In this document: in pieces, positions 34,297 through 43,035 of the stretch
Position numbering within the stretch: the stretch's first letter is position 1
Layout: every line of letters begins with the position of its first letter
Notes under the pieces: generated by a model
What the model saw: only the letters and a program-made list of their open reading frames with translations
What the model was told of the DNA's origin: nothing
Databases searched by the model: none
Assembly: GCF_019218285.1 (NCBI RefSeq)
Contig: NZ_JAHUZG010000001.1
Coordinates: forward strand, 806,001-870,000
DNA: 64,000 nucleotides
DNA from: Antarctobacter sediminis
GTDB lineage: Bacteria > Pseudomonadota > Alphaproteobacteria > Rhodobacterales > Rhodobacteraceae
Direction: 5' to 3'
Made by a program: the position numbers and the translations under genes

Positions 34297-35160
34297 ATGC
34301 ATGACACATTGCGCGGCTGCCTCTGGATGACGGGGGCAATCGCCTCTTTTACAATCATGGCCATCGCCGGACGAGCGGTCAGCCTTGACCTCGACACGTT
34401 CGAGATCATGCTGTTCCGGTCATTGATCGGGATTGTGATCGTCGTCGGGGCGGCGTCGCTGGCCGGGACGCTGGGGGATATCAACCGCAACCGCATGCGC
34501 ACCCATCTGTTGCGCAACCTGTTCCATTTCAGCGGTCAGAACCTGTGGTTCTTCTCGATCACCGCAATCCCGCTGGCACAGGTTTTTGCGCTGGAATTCA
34601 CCTCGCCCTTCTGGGTCATGGTGCTGAGCGCGCTGATCCTTGGCGAACGGCTGACCAAAAACCGTGTCGCCGCCGCCGTGCTTGGGTTCGTCGGCATTCT
34701 CATTGTCACGCGACCTTCGCCGGAAACAGCGCATATCGGGCAGCTGACAGCGGCGCTGGCGGCCATCGGCTTTGCCGGTTCGGCGGTCTACACGCGCCTT
34801 TTGACACGTACCGAAAAAATCACCTGCATCCTGTTCTGGCTCACGGTCATGCAAGCCGGGTTTGGCCTGATCTGCGCCGGGATCGACGGTGACATCGCCC
34901 TGCCCGCCGTCAGTTCGCTGCCATGGGTCGCGCTGATCGCCGTTGCCGGGCTGGTTGCGCATTTCTGCCTGACGACCGCGCTTTCGCTGGCTCCGGCGAC
35001 GGTCGTCATGCCCATCGATTTTGCCCGTTTGCCGGTGATCGCGCTGGTCGGCGTTGCCCTTTACGCAGAGCCACTGGACCCTCTGGTGCTATTGGGCGCG
35101 GTCATCATCTTTGGCGCAAATTACGCCAATATCTGGTTGGAAACCCGAAAAACTGCCTGA
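34297..35160 (+). CDS. EamA-type (DMT superfamily) transporter
   Basis: 287 residues with about ten membrane helices in two EamA repeats; the first begins GCLWMTGAIASFTIMAIAG and the second near IGQLTAALAAIGFAGSAVYT. RSLIGIVIVV and ALEFTSPFWVMVLSALILGERL are typical of this family. It exports or imports a small metabolite that cannot be predicted. It may follow the hypothetical gene upstream (112 bases). GGGA precedes ATG 34297. Confidence 0.88.
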   Translation: MHDTLRGCLWMTGAIASFTIMAIAGRAVSLDLDTFEIMLFRSLIGIVIVVGAASLAGTLGDINRNRMRTHLLRNLFHFSGQNLWFFSITAIPLAQVFALEFTSPFWVMVLSALILGERLTKNRVAAAVLGFVGILIVTRPSPETAHIGQLTAALAAIGFAGSAVYTRLLTRTEKITCILFWLTVMQAGFGLICAGIDGDIALPAVSSLPWVALIAVAGLVAHFCLTTALSLAPATVVMPIDFARLPVIALVGVALYAEPLDPLVLLGAVIIFGANYANIWLETRKTA

Positions 35161-35205
35161 AAACCCAGAGAATTTCCGTGTTCACGGCCCCGAACGGGCA
35201 GTGTG

Positions 35206-35246
35206 ACGAATTCGTGACGTTGCGTAGCGGACACGTAAGCTTACGT
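35206..35246. promoter_or_regulatory. Two palindromes upstream of the FadL promoter
   Basis: ACGAATTCGT (35206-35215) and the perfect 14-bp ACGTAAGCTTACGT (35233-35246) both begin ACG and end CGT. The second ends 11 bases before the -35 box at 35258. Position and symmetry suggest binding sites for a dimeric regulator. Confidence 0.45.
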
Positions 35247-35257
35247 TTCGTCAAAGA

Positions 35258-35287
35258 TTGACCGTTTCAAATCGTGCCCAATACCCT
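35258..35287 (+). promoter_or_regulatory. Sigma-70 promoter of the FadL-family gene
   Basis: TTGACC (35258-35263), 18-base spacer, TACCCT (35282-35287), 38 bases upstream of the ATG. Confidence 0.55.
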
Positions 35288-35325
35288 ATCCACAGGAGAC
35301 ACCCACACTCAGGGGTTGAGGGACA

Positions 35326-36498
35326 ATGAAAAAACTATACTTGGGGGCCAGCGCGCTGGCCTTTTCGACTGTTATGGCACAAGCGGGCGGCGTTGACCGT
35401 TCCGGGCAGTCCATGGGCGTCATCTTTGAAAAGGGCACCTATGCCGAATTTTCGTTCGGTTCGGTGTCGCCCGATGTTTCGGGCACGCAGCTGGTAACAT
35501 TCCCGGCGGCGCTTGGCGGTTCGACCGCGGGCAGCAAATCCGACGACATGACCGAGCGTTTTCACCAGATCGGCGCGGCCATGAAATTCGACTACAACGA
35601 AAAGCTGTCGATGGCGCTGATCTTCGACCAGCCCTTTGGCGCGGACGTGAACTATGCCTCCGGCACGGGTTATTTTGCCGCTGGCGCCACCGCGCAGCTG
35701 GACTCGAGCGCGATGACCACGATCGCCCGCTACAAGTTCAACGACAACTTCAGCGTCCACGGCGGTCTGCGCTACCAGCGTCTGTCGGCCGAAGCCTTCA
35801 TTCCATACATCACCCTGCCTGCCGGACCACTGGCCGGGGCCGCCTATGAGGTCGATGGTTCGCGGGACGAAGGCTGGGGCTATGTGCTGGGCGTCGCCTA
35901 TGAACGGCCCGAAATCGCCATGCGGGTCGCGCTGACCTACAACTCGAAGATCAAGCATCAGCTCGACACGGTCGAAACCTCGGCCATCGGCATTGCCAAT
36001 GCATCGACCACGGACATCGACACGCCGCAATCGCTGAACCTCGAATTCCAGACCGGCATCGCCAAGGACACGCTGCTGTTCGGCTCGGTGCGGTGGGTCG
36101 ACTGGAGCGAGTTCTCGATTGCACCGGCCGATTACGACACGGTAACCGGCATCCTCGCCGGCACCGGCTCTGGCGTGCCGCTGGTGTCCTACAAGGATGA
36201 CACCTACAGCTACACGCTGGGCGTGGGCCGTCGTTTCAACGACAAATGGGCCGGGTCCGTTTCGGTCGGCTATGAACCGGCGAACAGCAACTTTGCCTCC
36301 AACCTCGGCCCGACCAATGGCAACTGGAGCGTTGGGGTCGGCGCGGCCTACACGATCAACAATGTCGAGATCTCGGGCGGTGTGCGGTACATCCACATCG
36401 GCGAGGCCAAGACCGAAGTTGGTCCCTTCTCGCCCGCTGCGTCCTTTGACGACAACAGCGCTGTCGGCGTCGGCTTCAAGATCGCGGTCAACTTCTGA
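35326..36498 (+). CDS. FadL/OMPP1 family outer-membrane transport protein
   Basis: 390 residues. A signal peptide (LYLGASALAFSTVMAQA) leads to a mature start GGVDRSGQSMGVIFEKG; the FadL hatch usually starts similarly. The rest is rich in alternating aromatic/hydrophobic strands (RVALTYNSKIKHQL, SLNLEFQTGI, VRWVDWSEF, NVEISGGVRYIHIGEA) and ends in a strand with terminal Phe, as expected for an outer-membrane beta-barrel. FadL proteins take up long-chain fatty acids and other hydrophobic compounds. GAGGGAC precedes ATG 35326. A dedicated promoter, palindromes upstream and a terminator downstream make it a single regulated unit. Confidence 0.88.
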   Translation: MKKLYLGASALAFSTVMAQAGGVDRSGQSMGVIFEKGTYAEFSFGSVSPDVSGTQLVTFPAALGGSTAGSKSDDMTERFHQIGAAMKFDYNEKLSMALIFDQPFGADVNYASGTGYFAAGATAQLDSSAMTTIARYKFNDNFSVHGGLRYQRLSAEAFIPYITLPAGPLAGAAYEVDGSRDEGWGYVLGVAYERPEIAMRVALTYNSKIKHQLDTVETSAIGIANASTTDIDTPQSLNLEFQTGIAKDTLLFGSVRWVDWSEFSIAPADYDTVTGILAGTGSGVPLVSYKDDTYSYTLGVGRRFNDKWAGSVSVGYEPANSNFASNLGPTNGNWSVGVGAAYTINNVEISGGVRYIHIGEAKTEVGPFSPAASFDDNSAVGVGFKIAVNF

Positions 36499-36524
36499 TC
36501 CCAAGCCCTTTGCGGCCCTTCCAG

Positions 36525-36550
36525 ACGCGCCCCGAACGGGGCGCGTTTTT
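36525..36550 (+). terminator. Rho-independent terminator of the FadL-family gene
   Basis: ACGCGCCCCG-AA-CGGGGCGCGT, ten perfect pairs, followed by TTTT. Confidence 0.9.
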
Positions 36551-36613
36551 CTTGGTCGCGGAAAGCGCAATTTCCGGATCGCGCCGCCCCCGCGCAGAGA
36601 TTAGTCAGGCGGC

Positions 36614-37519
36614 ATGACACAAACATCCCTTTCCCCCCGCGCATGGACCGAGATGGTCCTTCTGGCGCTGATCTGGGGCGGTTCCTTTTTGGCGATCCGC
36701 ACCGCGCTGGACGAAATCGGTCCGTTAACCTCGGTCCTGTTCCGGACCGGTATCGCTGCGGCGGTTCTCTGGCCGCTGATCCTGTGGCGCCGCATTGCGC
36801 TGCCACGCGGCTGGCGGATCTGGTCGGCGCTGCTGGTGATGGGCCTGCTGAACAACGTGATCCCCTTTTCGCTGATTGCATGGGGGCAGTTGCATATCCC
36901 GACCGGGCTGACCTCGATCTTTAATGCGACCACGGCCATCTTTGGCGTGGTGGTGGCGGCGATGGTCTTTGCGGACGAACGTCTGACCCCGCGCAAGGCC
37001 ATCGGCGTGGGGCTGGGCTTTGCCGGAGTGGTGACGGCCATCGGACCCTCGGCCCTGTTGACGCTGGACCTGACATCCGCCGCGCAACTGGCCGTGATCG
37101 CCGGAACACTGTCTTATGCGTTGGCCGCGGCCTGGGCGCGCATTCATCTCAAGGGGCTGGCGCCGCTCGCCGCGGCGACCGGGATGCTGACCAGTTCCAC
37201 GGCCGTCATGATCCCGCTGACCCTGCTGACCGAGGGCGTGCCTTCGCCGGACATGGCGCCGGCCACATGGGCGGGCATCCTTTACTATGCGCTGATCGCA
37301 ACGGCGCTGGCCTACCTGATTTTCTACCGCGTTCTGGCCATGGCGGGATCAGGCAACACCATGCTGGTCACACTGCTGATCCCGCCCGTTGCCATCACGC
37401 TGGGCGCATTGGTTCGGGGCGAGGCACTGGCCCCAAGCGCCTATGTCGGGCTGGGCTTGCTGGCCTTCGGGCTCAGCGTGCTGGACGGCCGATTGTATCG
37501 GCGCGCCGTCAGGGTTTGA
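36614..37519 (+). CDS. EamA-type (DMT superfamily) transporter
   Basis: 301 residues with about ten membrane helices in two EamA halves. MVLLALIWGGSFLAIRTAL, NNVIPFSLIAWGQLHIPTG and LTSIFNATTAIFGVVVAAM are the conserved signature region; the second half has YYALIATALAYLIFYRVL. It differs clearly from the EamA protein at 34297, so the two are not recent duplicates. Substrate unknown. It is 56 bases upstream of the P-loop gene on the same strand. Confidence 0.9.
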   Translation: MTQTSLSPRAWTEMVLLALIWGGSFLAIRTALDEIGPLTSVLFRTGIAAAVLWPLILWRRIALPRGWRIWSALLVMGLLNNVIPFSLIAWGQLHIPTGLTSIFNATTAIFGVVVAAMVFADERLTPRKAIGVGLGFAGVVTAIGPSALLTLDLTSAAQLAVIAGTLSYALAAAWARIHLKGLAPLAAATGMLTSSTAVMIPLTLLTEGVPSPDMAPATWAGILYYALIATALAYLIFYRVLAMAGSGNTMLVTLLIPPVAITLGALVRGEALAPSAYVGLGLLAFGLSVLDGRLYRRAVRV

Positions 37520-37575
37520 CGTGACGCCACCCGCCGCGTAATCCATCGCGAAACCGAAATCAGGACCGGCCCGAA

Positions 37576-38436
37576 ATGCTCTATCCCACTGCCTCCGCCT
37601 GGCGCGACGCGCCGCACAAACGTGTCGTGCTTTTTGCCATGTCGGGGCTGGGCAAAACCCATGTCTCGAACCTGCTGCGTGAGGCGGGCGGCTGGTTTCA
37701 CTATTCGATCGATTACCGCATCGGCACCCGTTACATGGGCGAATACATCGCCGACAACGCCAAGCGGCACGCCATGCAGGTCCCCTTTCTGCGCGAGCTT
37801 CTGCTGTCGGATTCGATCTACATCGGCTCCAATATCTCGTTCCATAACCTAACACCGGTTTCGACCTACCTTGGCAAACCGGGTGATCCCACCCGGGGCG
37901 GTCTGCCGATGGACGAATACCGCACCCGGCAGGCCCAGTTCGAACGGGCCGAGCGTCTGGCCCTTCTGGATACCGAATATTTCATCCAGCGGGCCGAGGA
38001 TCTGTACGGCTATCCGCATTTCATCTGCGACACCGGCGGCAGCATCTGCGAATGGGTCGATCCCCAAAACCCCCGGGACGATATCCTGACCGCGCTCAGC
38101 CAGCAGGCGCTGATGGTCTGGATCAAGGGCAGTGACGCCCATACCGAAGAGTTGATCCGACGCTTTGACCGCGCGCCGAAACCGATGGCCTACCGCCCTG
38201 ATTTCCTTGCGTCCGGATGGGCGCAATACCTTGCCGAGACCGGCCAAGCCGAGACCGAGGTCAACCCAGATGCCTTTATTCGCTGGACCTATGCCCGCGC
38301 GCTGGCCCATCGCCAACCGATCTACGAGGAAATGGCCCGCAACTGGGGTGTCACGGTGGAAGCAACACAGATGGCGCAGGTCAAATCCGAGTCCGATTTC
38401 ACCGACTTGATCGCCGACGCCCTGCCAAAAGGATGA
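37576..38436 (+). CDS. P-loop ATPase/kinase-like protein, unknown function
   Basis: 286 residues. A Walker A-like loop AMSGLGKTHVSNLL (about residues 22-35) is followed by SIDYRIGTRYMGEY, which resembles the substrate-binding part of small-molecule kinases. FICDTGGSICEWV could hold a Walker B aspartate. No known family beyond the P-loop class can be named. It sits between an EamA transporter and metA, all on the + strand. Confidence 0.6.
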   Translation: MLYPTASAWRDAPHKRVVLFAMSGLGKTHVSNLLREAGGWFHYSIDYRIGTRYMGEYIADNAKRHAMQVPFLRELLLSDSIYIGSNISFHNLTPVSTYLGKPGDPTRGGLPMDEYRTRQAQFERAERLALLDTEYFIQRAEDLYGYPHFICDTGGSICEWVDPQNPRDDILTALSQQALMVWIKGSDAHTEELIRRFDRAPKPMAYRPDFLASGWAQYLAETGQAETEVNPDAFIRWTYARALAHRQPIYEEMARNWGVTVEATQMAQVKSESDFTDLIADALPKG

Positions 38437-38559
38437 CGTCACACCGGGGGCACCGTGCGGTCGTCGCGAAAACGTGCAACACCGCCGCCCCCGCGCCTAC
38501 CTTGCCCCCGACCCGCCGATCCCCTATCTAATCGCCTCTTCGTCAAAAGGACCTGACCA

Positions 38560-39495
38560 ATGCCGATCAAACTTCCCGCCGACCTGCCCGCCTTCGACGT
38601 GCTGACGCGCGAAGGTGTCATGGTCATGGCCGAGGAACAGGCGGCGCGGCAGGACATCCGGCCGCTGCGCATCGGGTTGCTCAACCTGATGCCCAAGAAG
38701 ATCCAGACCGAAAACCAGTTTGCGCGCCTGATCGGTGCCACGCCCTTGCAGATCGAGCTGTCTCTGATCCGCATGAGCGAGCACCAGACCAAGAATACGG
38801 CCGCCGAACATATGGAGACCTTCTATCGGCCCTTCTCCGAAGTGGCCGAAACCGGCGAGAAATTCGACGGGCTGATCATCACCGGCGCCCCGATCGAACA
38901 TCTCCCTTTCGAAGACGTGACCTATTGGGACGAACTGACCCAGGTTTTTGACTGGACGCAGGACCACGTGCATTCCACCTTTGGCGTCTGCTGGGGCGGG
39001 ATGGCGATGATCAACTATTTCCATGGCGTAGAGAAACACCTGTTGGACGCCAAGGCCTTTGGTGCCGTGCGGCACAGCAATCTTGCGCCTGCTTCGCCCT
39101 ATCTTCGCGGTTTTTCCGACGACATGGTGATCCCGGTGTCACGCTGGACCGAGATCCGTCGGAACGAGGTGGATGCCGCGGGGCTGCCGGTTCTGATCGA
39201 CTCGTCAGAAACCGGCCCCTGTCTGGTCGAAGACCCGTGCCATCGCGCGCTCTATATCTTCAACCACCTCGAATATGACAGCGGCACGCTGAAGGAAGAA
39301 TACGATCGCGACGTCGCCGCCGGGAAACCGATCAACGTACCCGCCAACTACTATCCGGGTGACGATCCGTCAAAACAGCCACAGAACCGCTGGCGCAGCC
39401 ACGCACATCTTCTTTACGGCAACTGGATCAACCAGATCTACCAGTCGACGCCTTTCGAACTATCCTTGATCGGTAAGGCCACCAACACGGCCTGA
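38560..39495 (+). CDS. metAA: Homoserine O-acetyltransferase, MetA fold
   Basis: 311 residues of the MetA family, which activates homoserine for methionine synthesis. The catalytic Cys144 ([10 protein letters not shown]) corresponds to E. coli Cys142; His and Glu follow in IFNHLEYD. At the position equivalent to residue 111, which sets acyl donor choice, this protein has Glu113 (TGAPIEHL), the form found in acetyl-CoA-using members, rather than the Gly of succinyl-CoA enzymes. AAAGGA stands nine bases before the ATG. No SAM-II riboswitch core was found in the 123 bases upstream. Confidence 0.9.
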   Translation: MPIKLPADLPAFDVLTREGVMVMAEEQAARQDIRPLRIGLLNLMPKKIQTENQFARLIGATPLQIELSLIRMSEHQTKNTAAEHMETFYRPFSEVAETGEKFDGLIITGAPIEHLPFEDVTYWDELTQVFDWTQDHVHSTFGVCWGGMAMINYFHGVEKHLLDAKAFGAVRHSNLAPASPYLRGFSDDMVIPVSRWTEIRRNEVDAAGLPVLIDSSETGPCLVEDPCHRALYIFNHLEYDSGTLKEEYDRDVAAGKPINVPANYYPGDDPSKQPQNRWRSHAHLLYGNWINQIYQSTPFELSLIGKATNTA

Positions 39496-39514
39496 CAAGC
39501 CATGGAGTGATGAG

Positions 39515-40483
39515 GTGGTGCGTATTCTGGGAGCGGTTCTCCTCCTTTTGGTTCTGGGCGGTTGTGCGGTCACGCAGATCCGCGCCGACCGTGCCGAACG
39601 CGAAGCCGAGACGCGCTGGCCCCCGGTGGGCCAGTTCGTCGAGGTCGGCGGATTGCGGGTTCATTATGTCCAGAAAGGCAGCGGCCCCGACGTTGTGCTG
39701 CTGCATGGCGCAAGCGGCAACCTGCGGGACTTTACCTTCAAACTGGTGGATCTTCTGGCCAAGGACTACCGTGTCACCGCATTCGACAGGCCCGGACTGG
39801 GATACACGACGCGCGAGGCACGGTTCGCCGGGGCCTTCAACGCCAGCGCCGAAACCCCGCCGGATCAGGCCGCCATCCTTGCGCGTGCCGCGGCAGAACT
39901 GGGCGTGCGCAGACCGATCGTTGTCGGCCATTCCTTCGGAGGCGCGGTCGCCATGGCCTGGGGGCTGGATCAGGAGGCCGCCGCGGTGGTGTCGCTTGGC
40001 GGGGCGATCATGCCATGGCCCGGCGCGCTGGACAGCCAGTATCAGGTGCTTGGCAACCCATTGGGCGGTGCCATCGTGCCGCAATTCGTCACCGCGTGGT
40101 ACGGCGAGGACCGCATCGAACAGGCTGTGTCGGGCATCTTTGCGCCACAGGCCGCGCCGCCGGGATACATCCAACACATCGGTCCGGGCCTGAGCCTGCG
40201 GCGTGAAACGATCCGCGCGAACGGCCGTCAGGTGGCCAGCCTGCGCCCCGCGCTGGTCGAGATGTCAAAACGTTACCCCGGCCTGACCATTCCCGTAGAG
40301 CTCGTCCATGGCACCGCCGACACCACGGTCGGCTTTGAAATTCACACGGTCGCCGCAGCAAAACTGTTGCCCGACGCCCGCGTCACCCCCTTGCAAGGCG
40401 TCGGCCACATGCCGCAACACGCGCGACCGGGCGCCGTGATCGAGGCCATCAACCGCGCCGCCGACCGTGCTGGTCTGCGATGA
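39515..40483 (+). CDS. Alpha/beta hydrolase, probable lipoprotein
   Basis: 322 residues. A lipoprotein-type signal (LGAVLLLLVLGGC) places it at a membrane. The hydrolase core follows: VVLLHGASGNLRDF (oxyanion region), GHSFGGAVAMAWG (nucleophile elbow, Ser), PVELVHGTADTTVGF (Asp) and GVGHMPQHA (His). Substrate unknown. Two in-frame GTG codons (39515, 39518) compete; GGAG seven bases upstream favours the first. It begins 19 bases after metA and may share its transcript. Confidence 0.85.
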   Translation: MVRILGAVLLLLVLGGCAVTQIRADRAEREAETRWPPVGQFVEVGGLRVHYVQKGSGPDVVLLHGASGNLRDFTFKLVDLLAKDYRVTAFDRPGLGYTTREARFAGAFNASAETPPDQAAILARAAAELGVRRPIVVGHSFGGAVAMAWGLDQEAAAVVSLGGAIMPWPGALDSQYQVLGNPLGGAIVPQFVTAWYGEDRIEQAVSGIFAPQAAPPGYIQHIGPGLSLRRETIRANGRQVASLRPALVEMSKRYPGLTIPVELVHGTADTTVGFEIHTVAAAKLLPDARVTPLQGVGHMPQHARPGAVIEAINRAADRAGLR

Positions 40484-40529
40484 CAACCGCGTACCAATGG
40501 TTTGCGTTAACCGGATTAACATCCCATAG

Positions 40530-40550
40530 TGTCAGTCACTTCGACTGACA
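40530..40550. promoter_or_regulatory. Hairpin/palindrome just upstream of ppk2
   Basis: TGTCAGTC-ACTTC-GACTGACA, eight perfect pairs, ends ten bases before the ppk2 ATG and directly before its AGAGG ribosome site. A second dyad, GTTAA-N5-TTAAC, lies at 40506-40520. It may be a 5' UTR stem or an operator. Confidence 0.45.
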
Positions 40551-40559
40551 GAGGCTCTC

Positions 40560-41429
40560 ATGACGCTCCCTTTCGACGGCGCCATCTCCAGCTATTACGA
40601 GCATGACGCCCCCAAAACCGTCCGCGAGGCGATCCAGCGCGCGGACAAGGACGACATCCTCGACACCAGCTATCCTTATTCCGAAGGCATGAAATCCAAG
40701 GCCTACGACAAGGAAATGGAGCGTCTGCAAATCGAACTGGTCAAGATGCAGGCCTGGGCCAAGCAAACCGGCGCCCGTCTGGCCCTGGTGTTCGAAGGCA
40801 GGGATGCCGCCGGAAAAGGCGGAACAATCAAACGCTTCCGGATGAATCTTAATCCTCGTGGCGCGCGCGTCGTTGCGCTTGGGAAACCATCGGATCGCGA
40901 ACAGACCCAATGGTATTTCCAGCGCTATATCGACCACCTGCCCGCCGCGGGCGAGATCGTCTTTTTCGACCGGTCGTGGTACAACCGTGGCGTCGTCGAA
41001 CATGTCTTCGGCTTTACCGACAACGCCTCGCGGGAACATTTCTTCAGCCAAGTGCCGGCCTTTGAAAAGATGCTGGTGGACGAAGGCATACACCTGTTCA
41101 AATTCTGGCTGAACGTCGGACGTTCGGAACAGTTGCGGCGTTTTATGAAACGTGAAAGCGATCCGCTAAAGCAATGGAAACTCAGCCATATCGACGTCGA
41201 GGGGCTTGCGCGTTGGGATGCCTATTCCATCGCGATACAGGAAACGCTGGCGCGCAGCCATACCGCGCCTGCGCCATGGACGGTGATCCGTTCGGATGAC
41301 AAGAAACGCGCCCGGCTCGCGGCGATCCGTCACGTACTGACCCATCTCGACTATGCCCGCAAAGACCCCAAATCCGTAGGAACGGTAGATCCCAAGGTCT
41401 TGGGCGGGCCGGAGATATGGGAAGCCTGA
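40560..41429 (+). CDS. ppk2: Polyphosphate kinase 2
   Basis: 289 residues of the single-domain PPK2 family. Walker A-like [16 protein letters not shown] (about residues 80-95), then the lid region and Walker B-like [18 protein letters not shown], with [11 protein letters not shown] between. PPK2 moves phosphate between polyphosphate and nucleoside mono- or diphosphates; the subclass cannot be fixed from motifs alone. A hairpin sits immediately before its ribosome site. The TetR gene starts 17 bases after its stop and may share its transcript. Confidence 0.95.
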   Translation: MTLPFDGAISSYYEHDAPKTVREAIQRADKDDILDTSYPYSEGMKSKAYDKEMERLQIELVKMQAWAKQTGARLALVFEGRDAAGKGGTIKRFRMNLNPRGARVVALGKPSDREQTQWYFQRYIDHLPAAGEIVFFDRSWYNRGVVEHVFGFTDNASREHFFSQVPAFEKMLVDEGIHLFKFWLNVGRSEQLRRFMKRESDPLKQWKLSHIDVEGLARWDAYSIAIQETLARSHTAPAPWTVIRSDDKKRARLAAIRHVLTHLDYARKDPKSVGTVDPKVLGGPEIWEA

Positions 41430-41446
41430 AGGCACCGCCAACAATC

Positions 41447-42067
41447 ATGGTCAAGAAACGCGGATACCATCACGGCAACCTGCGCCAGGCGTTGGTCGAA
41501 GGCGCTCTGAAGCTGATCGAAGAGAAAGGCCCGTCTGGTTTCACCCTTTCAGAGGCCGCAAAACAGGCCGGCGTGACACCGGCCGCTGTCTACCGCCATT
41601 TTTCAGGCCGCGAGGACCTGATCGCCGAGGCCGCGCGCCAAGGTTATGAGATCTTCGCCGATGTCATGCAGTACGCCTATGACAAAGGTCAACCCTCGGC
41701 CCTTGCGGCTTTCGAGGCGACAGGACGTGCCTATCTTGCCTTCGCCCGGCGCTATCCCGGTCACTACATCGCGATGTTCGAGTCCGGCGTGTCGGTCAAC
41801 CATTCGCCTGAACTGGCCGCGGTATCGGCTCGGGCCCGGGGCGTTCTGGAAAAAGCCGCCGAGCAACTGTCGCAGCACATCCCACCGGAAAAACGCCCGC
41901 CTCCGGCGATGTTCTCGGCCCACATCTGGGCGCTAAGTCACGGCGTGGTCGAACTTTTCGCCCGAAACTCCCCCGGCACCCAAGCGCCGTTTCCCCCCGA
42001 AGACCTGCTGGAAACCGGTATCGGCGTTTACCTGCGCGGGCTGGGTCTTTTGCCGGCGGATAAATGA
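41447..42067 (+). CDS. TetR-family regulator with WHG-type C-terminal domain
   Basis: 206 residues. The N-terminal helix-turn-helix is typical (HHGNLRQALVEGALKLIEEKG, FTLSEAAKQAGVTPAAVYRHF split here by the turn). The C-terminal part has WALSHGVVELF, as in the TetR_C_33/WHG group, which binds small ligands. ATG 41447 was chosen because MVKKRGYHHGN matches the family start; an ATG at 41417 would overlap ppk2 and has GGAG only two bases away. Target genes are not evident from context; ppk2 is the closest candidate. Confidence 0.85.
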   Translation: MVKKRGYHHGNLRQALVEGALKLIEEKGPSGFTLSEAAKQAGVTPAAVYRHFSGREDLIAEAARQGYEIFADVMQYAYDKGQPSALAAFEATGRAYLAFARRYPGHYIAMFESGVSVNHSPELAAVSARARGVLEKAAEQLSQHIPPEKRPPPAMFSAHIWALSHGVVELFARNSPGTQAPFPPEDLLETGIGVYLRGLGLLPADK

Positions 42068-42167
42068 TCGCCGGTCATTAAACCGCGACCCGGCGCGCAC
42101 CATGCGCTAGAACCACGCGCGGGAGAGTCGCCAGACAGACGACCGGAATTCAGACAACGGGGGCCGC

Positions 42168-43028
42168 GTGACCAAAACCTTTTTCCTTGGCCTTGGCGGG
42201 CAGAAATGCGGATCCACCTGGATTCAGGCCTATCTTGCGCGGCAACCCGGATCGGATTTTGGCCGCCTCGGCGAATACCAGACCTGGGAACACCATCTGG
42301 GCGGCGTCTTTGCGCGTTACCGTGCGGCAGAGCCTTCGTTGTTAGGCAAGCTTCGGGCCCGTGCGAAAACCACCTTCGGCGCGCTGGAACCCGCCGCGCA
42401 TCTGCGCTGGCGCCTGCAAAAGGATCCGAACCAGTATTTCGATTATTTCGCAGGCCTCCTGTCGCGCGACGGGATCACGCGCACCGGTGACATCACCCCG
42501 TCTTACGCCGAACTCCCCGCCGAACGGCTTCAGTCGATCATTGACGGGTTCAGGACCCGCGGGATTACGGTCAAACTCCTGTTTTCCATGCGCGATCCGG
42601 TGGATCGGCTGCGCTCGCAACTGCGCATGGAGATGGAAAAAGGGCGCCTGCCGGAAAGTCCGGACAACGACGGCCCCATGCGGGCCTTCTATGCCACAAC
42701 CGAGGCCGAGGCGCGCAGCCGATACGATCGAACGCTAAACCGGATCGAAGCCGTTTTTGCCCCGCAAGACGTCTTTCTGACCCCGTTCGAAACGCTCTTC
42801 ACCGCTGACGGCATCGCCGGTTTATCGCGTTTTGCAAACGTGCCTGTCGATGCTCAGGCCGGCATGCGCGCGGTCAACAGCCGGGCCAAAGGATCGGGCC
42901 TGTCCGAAGAGCTCGAATCCGAAATTGCCCGCCACTATGCCCCGGTCTACGAGGCCACCGCGCACCGCCTGCCACAGGTCCGCGAGGCATGGCCGTCGGC
43001 GCGCTTTGTCTGGCCCACAGCCGCATGA
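42168..43028 (+). CDS. Sulfotransferase family protein
   Basis: 286 residues. The 5'-phosphosulfate loop GLGGQKCGSTWIQAYL lies at residues 8-23 and the 3'-phosphate-binding area at LLFSMRDPVDRLRSQLRME. These are PAPS-dependent sulfotransferases; acceptors are usually carbohydrates or lipids. GTG 42168 is the start, with a G-rich but weak ribosome site. It is convergent with a glycosyltransferase gene seven bases away; both could modify surface glycans, an inference from pairing. Confidence 0.8.
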   Translation: MTKTFFLGLGGQKCGSTWIQAYLARQPGSDFGRLGEYQTWEHHLGGVFARYRAAEPSLLGKLRARAKTTFGALEPAAHLRWRLQKDPNQYFDYFAGLLSRDGITRTGDITPSYAELPAERLQSIIDGFRTRGITVKLLFSMRDPVDRLRSQLRMEMEKGRLPESPDNDGPMRAFYATTEAEARSRYDRTLNRIEAVFAPQDVFLTPFETLFTADGIAGLSRFANVPVDAQAGMRAVNSRAKGSGLSEELESEIARHYAPVYEATAHRLPQVREAWPSARFVWPTAA

Positions 43029-43035
43029 TGCCAGC

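Noticed and set aside
38437-38559. SAM-II riboswitch before metA
   Set aside because: No match to the conserved core or the GCUAAA-type pseudoknot segment was found in the 123 bases upstream.
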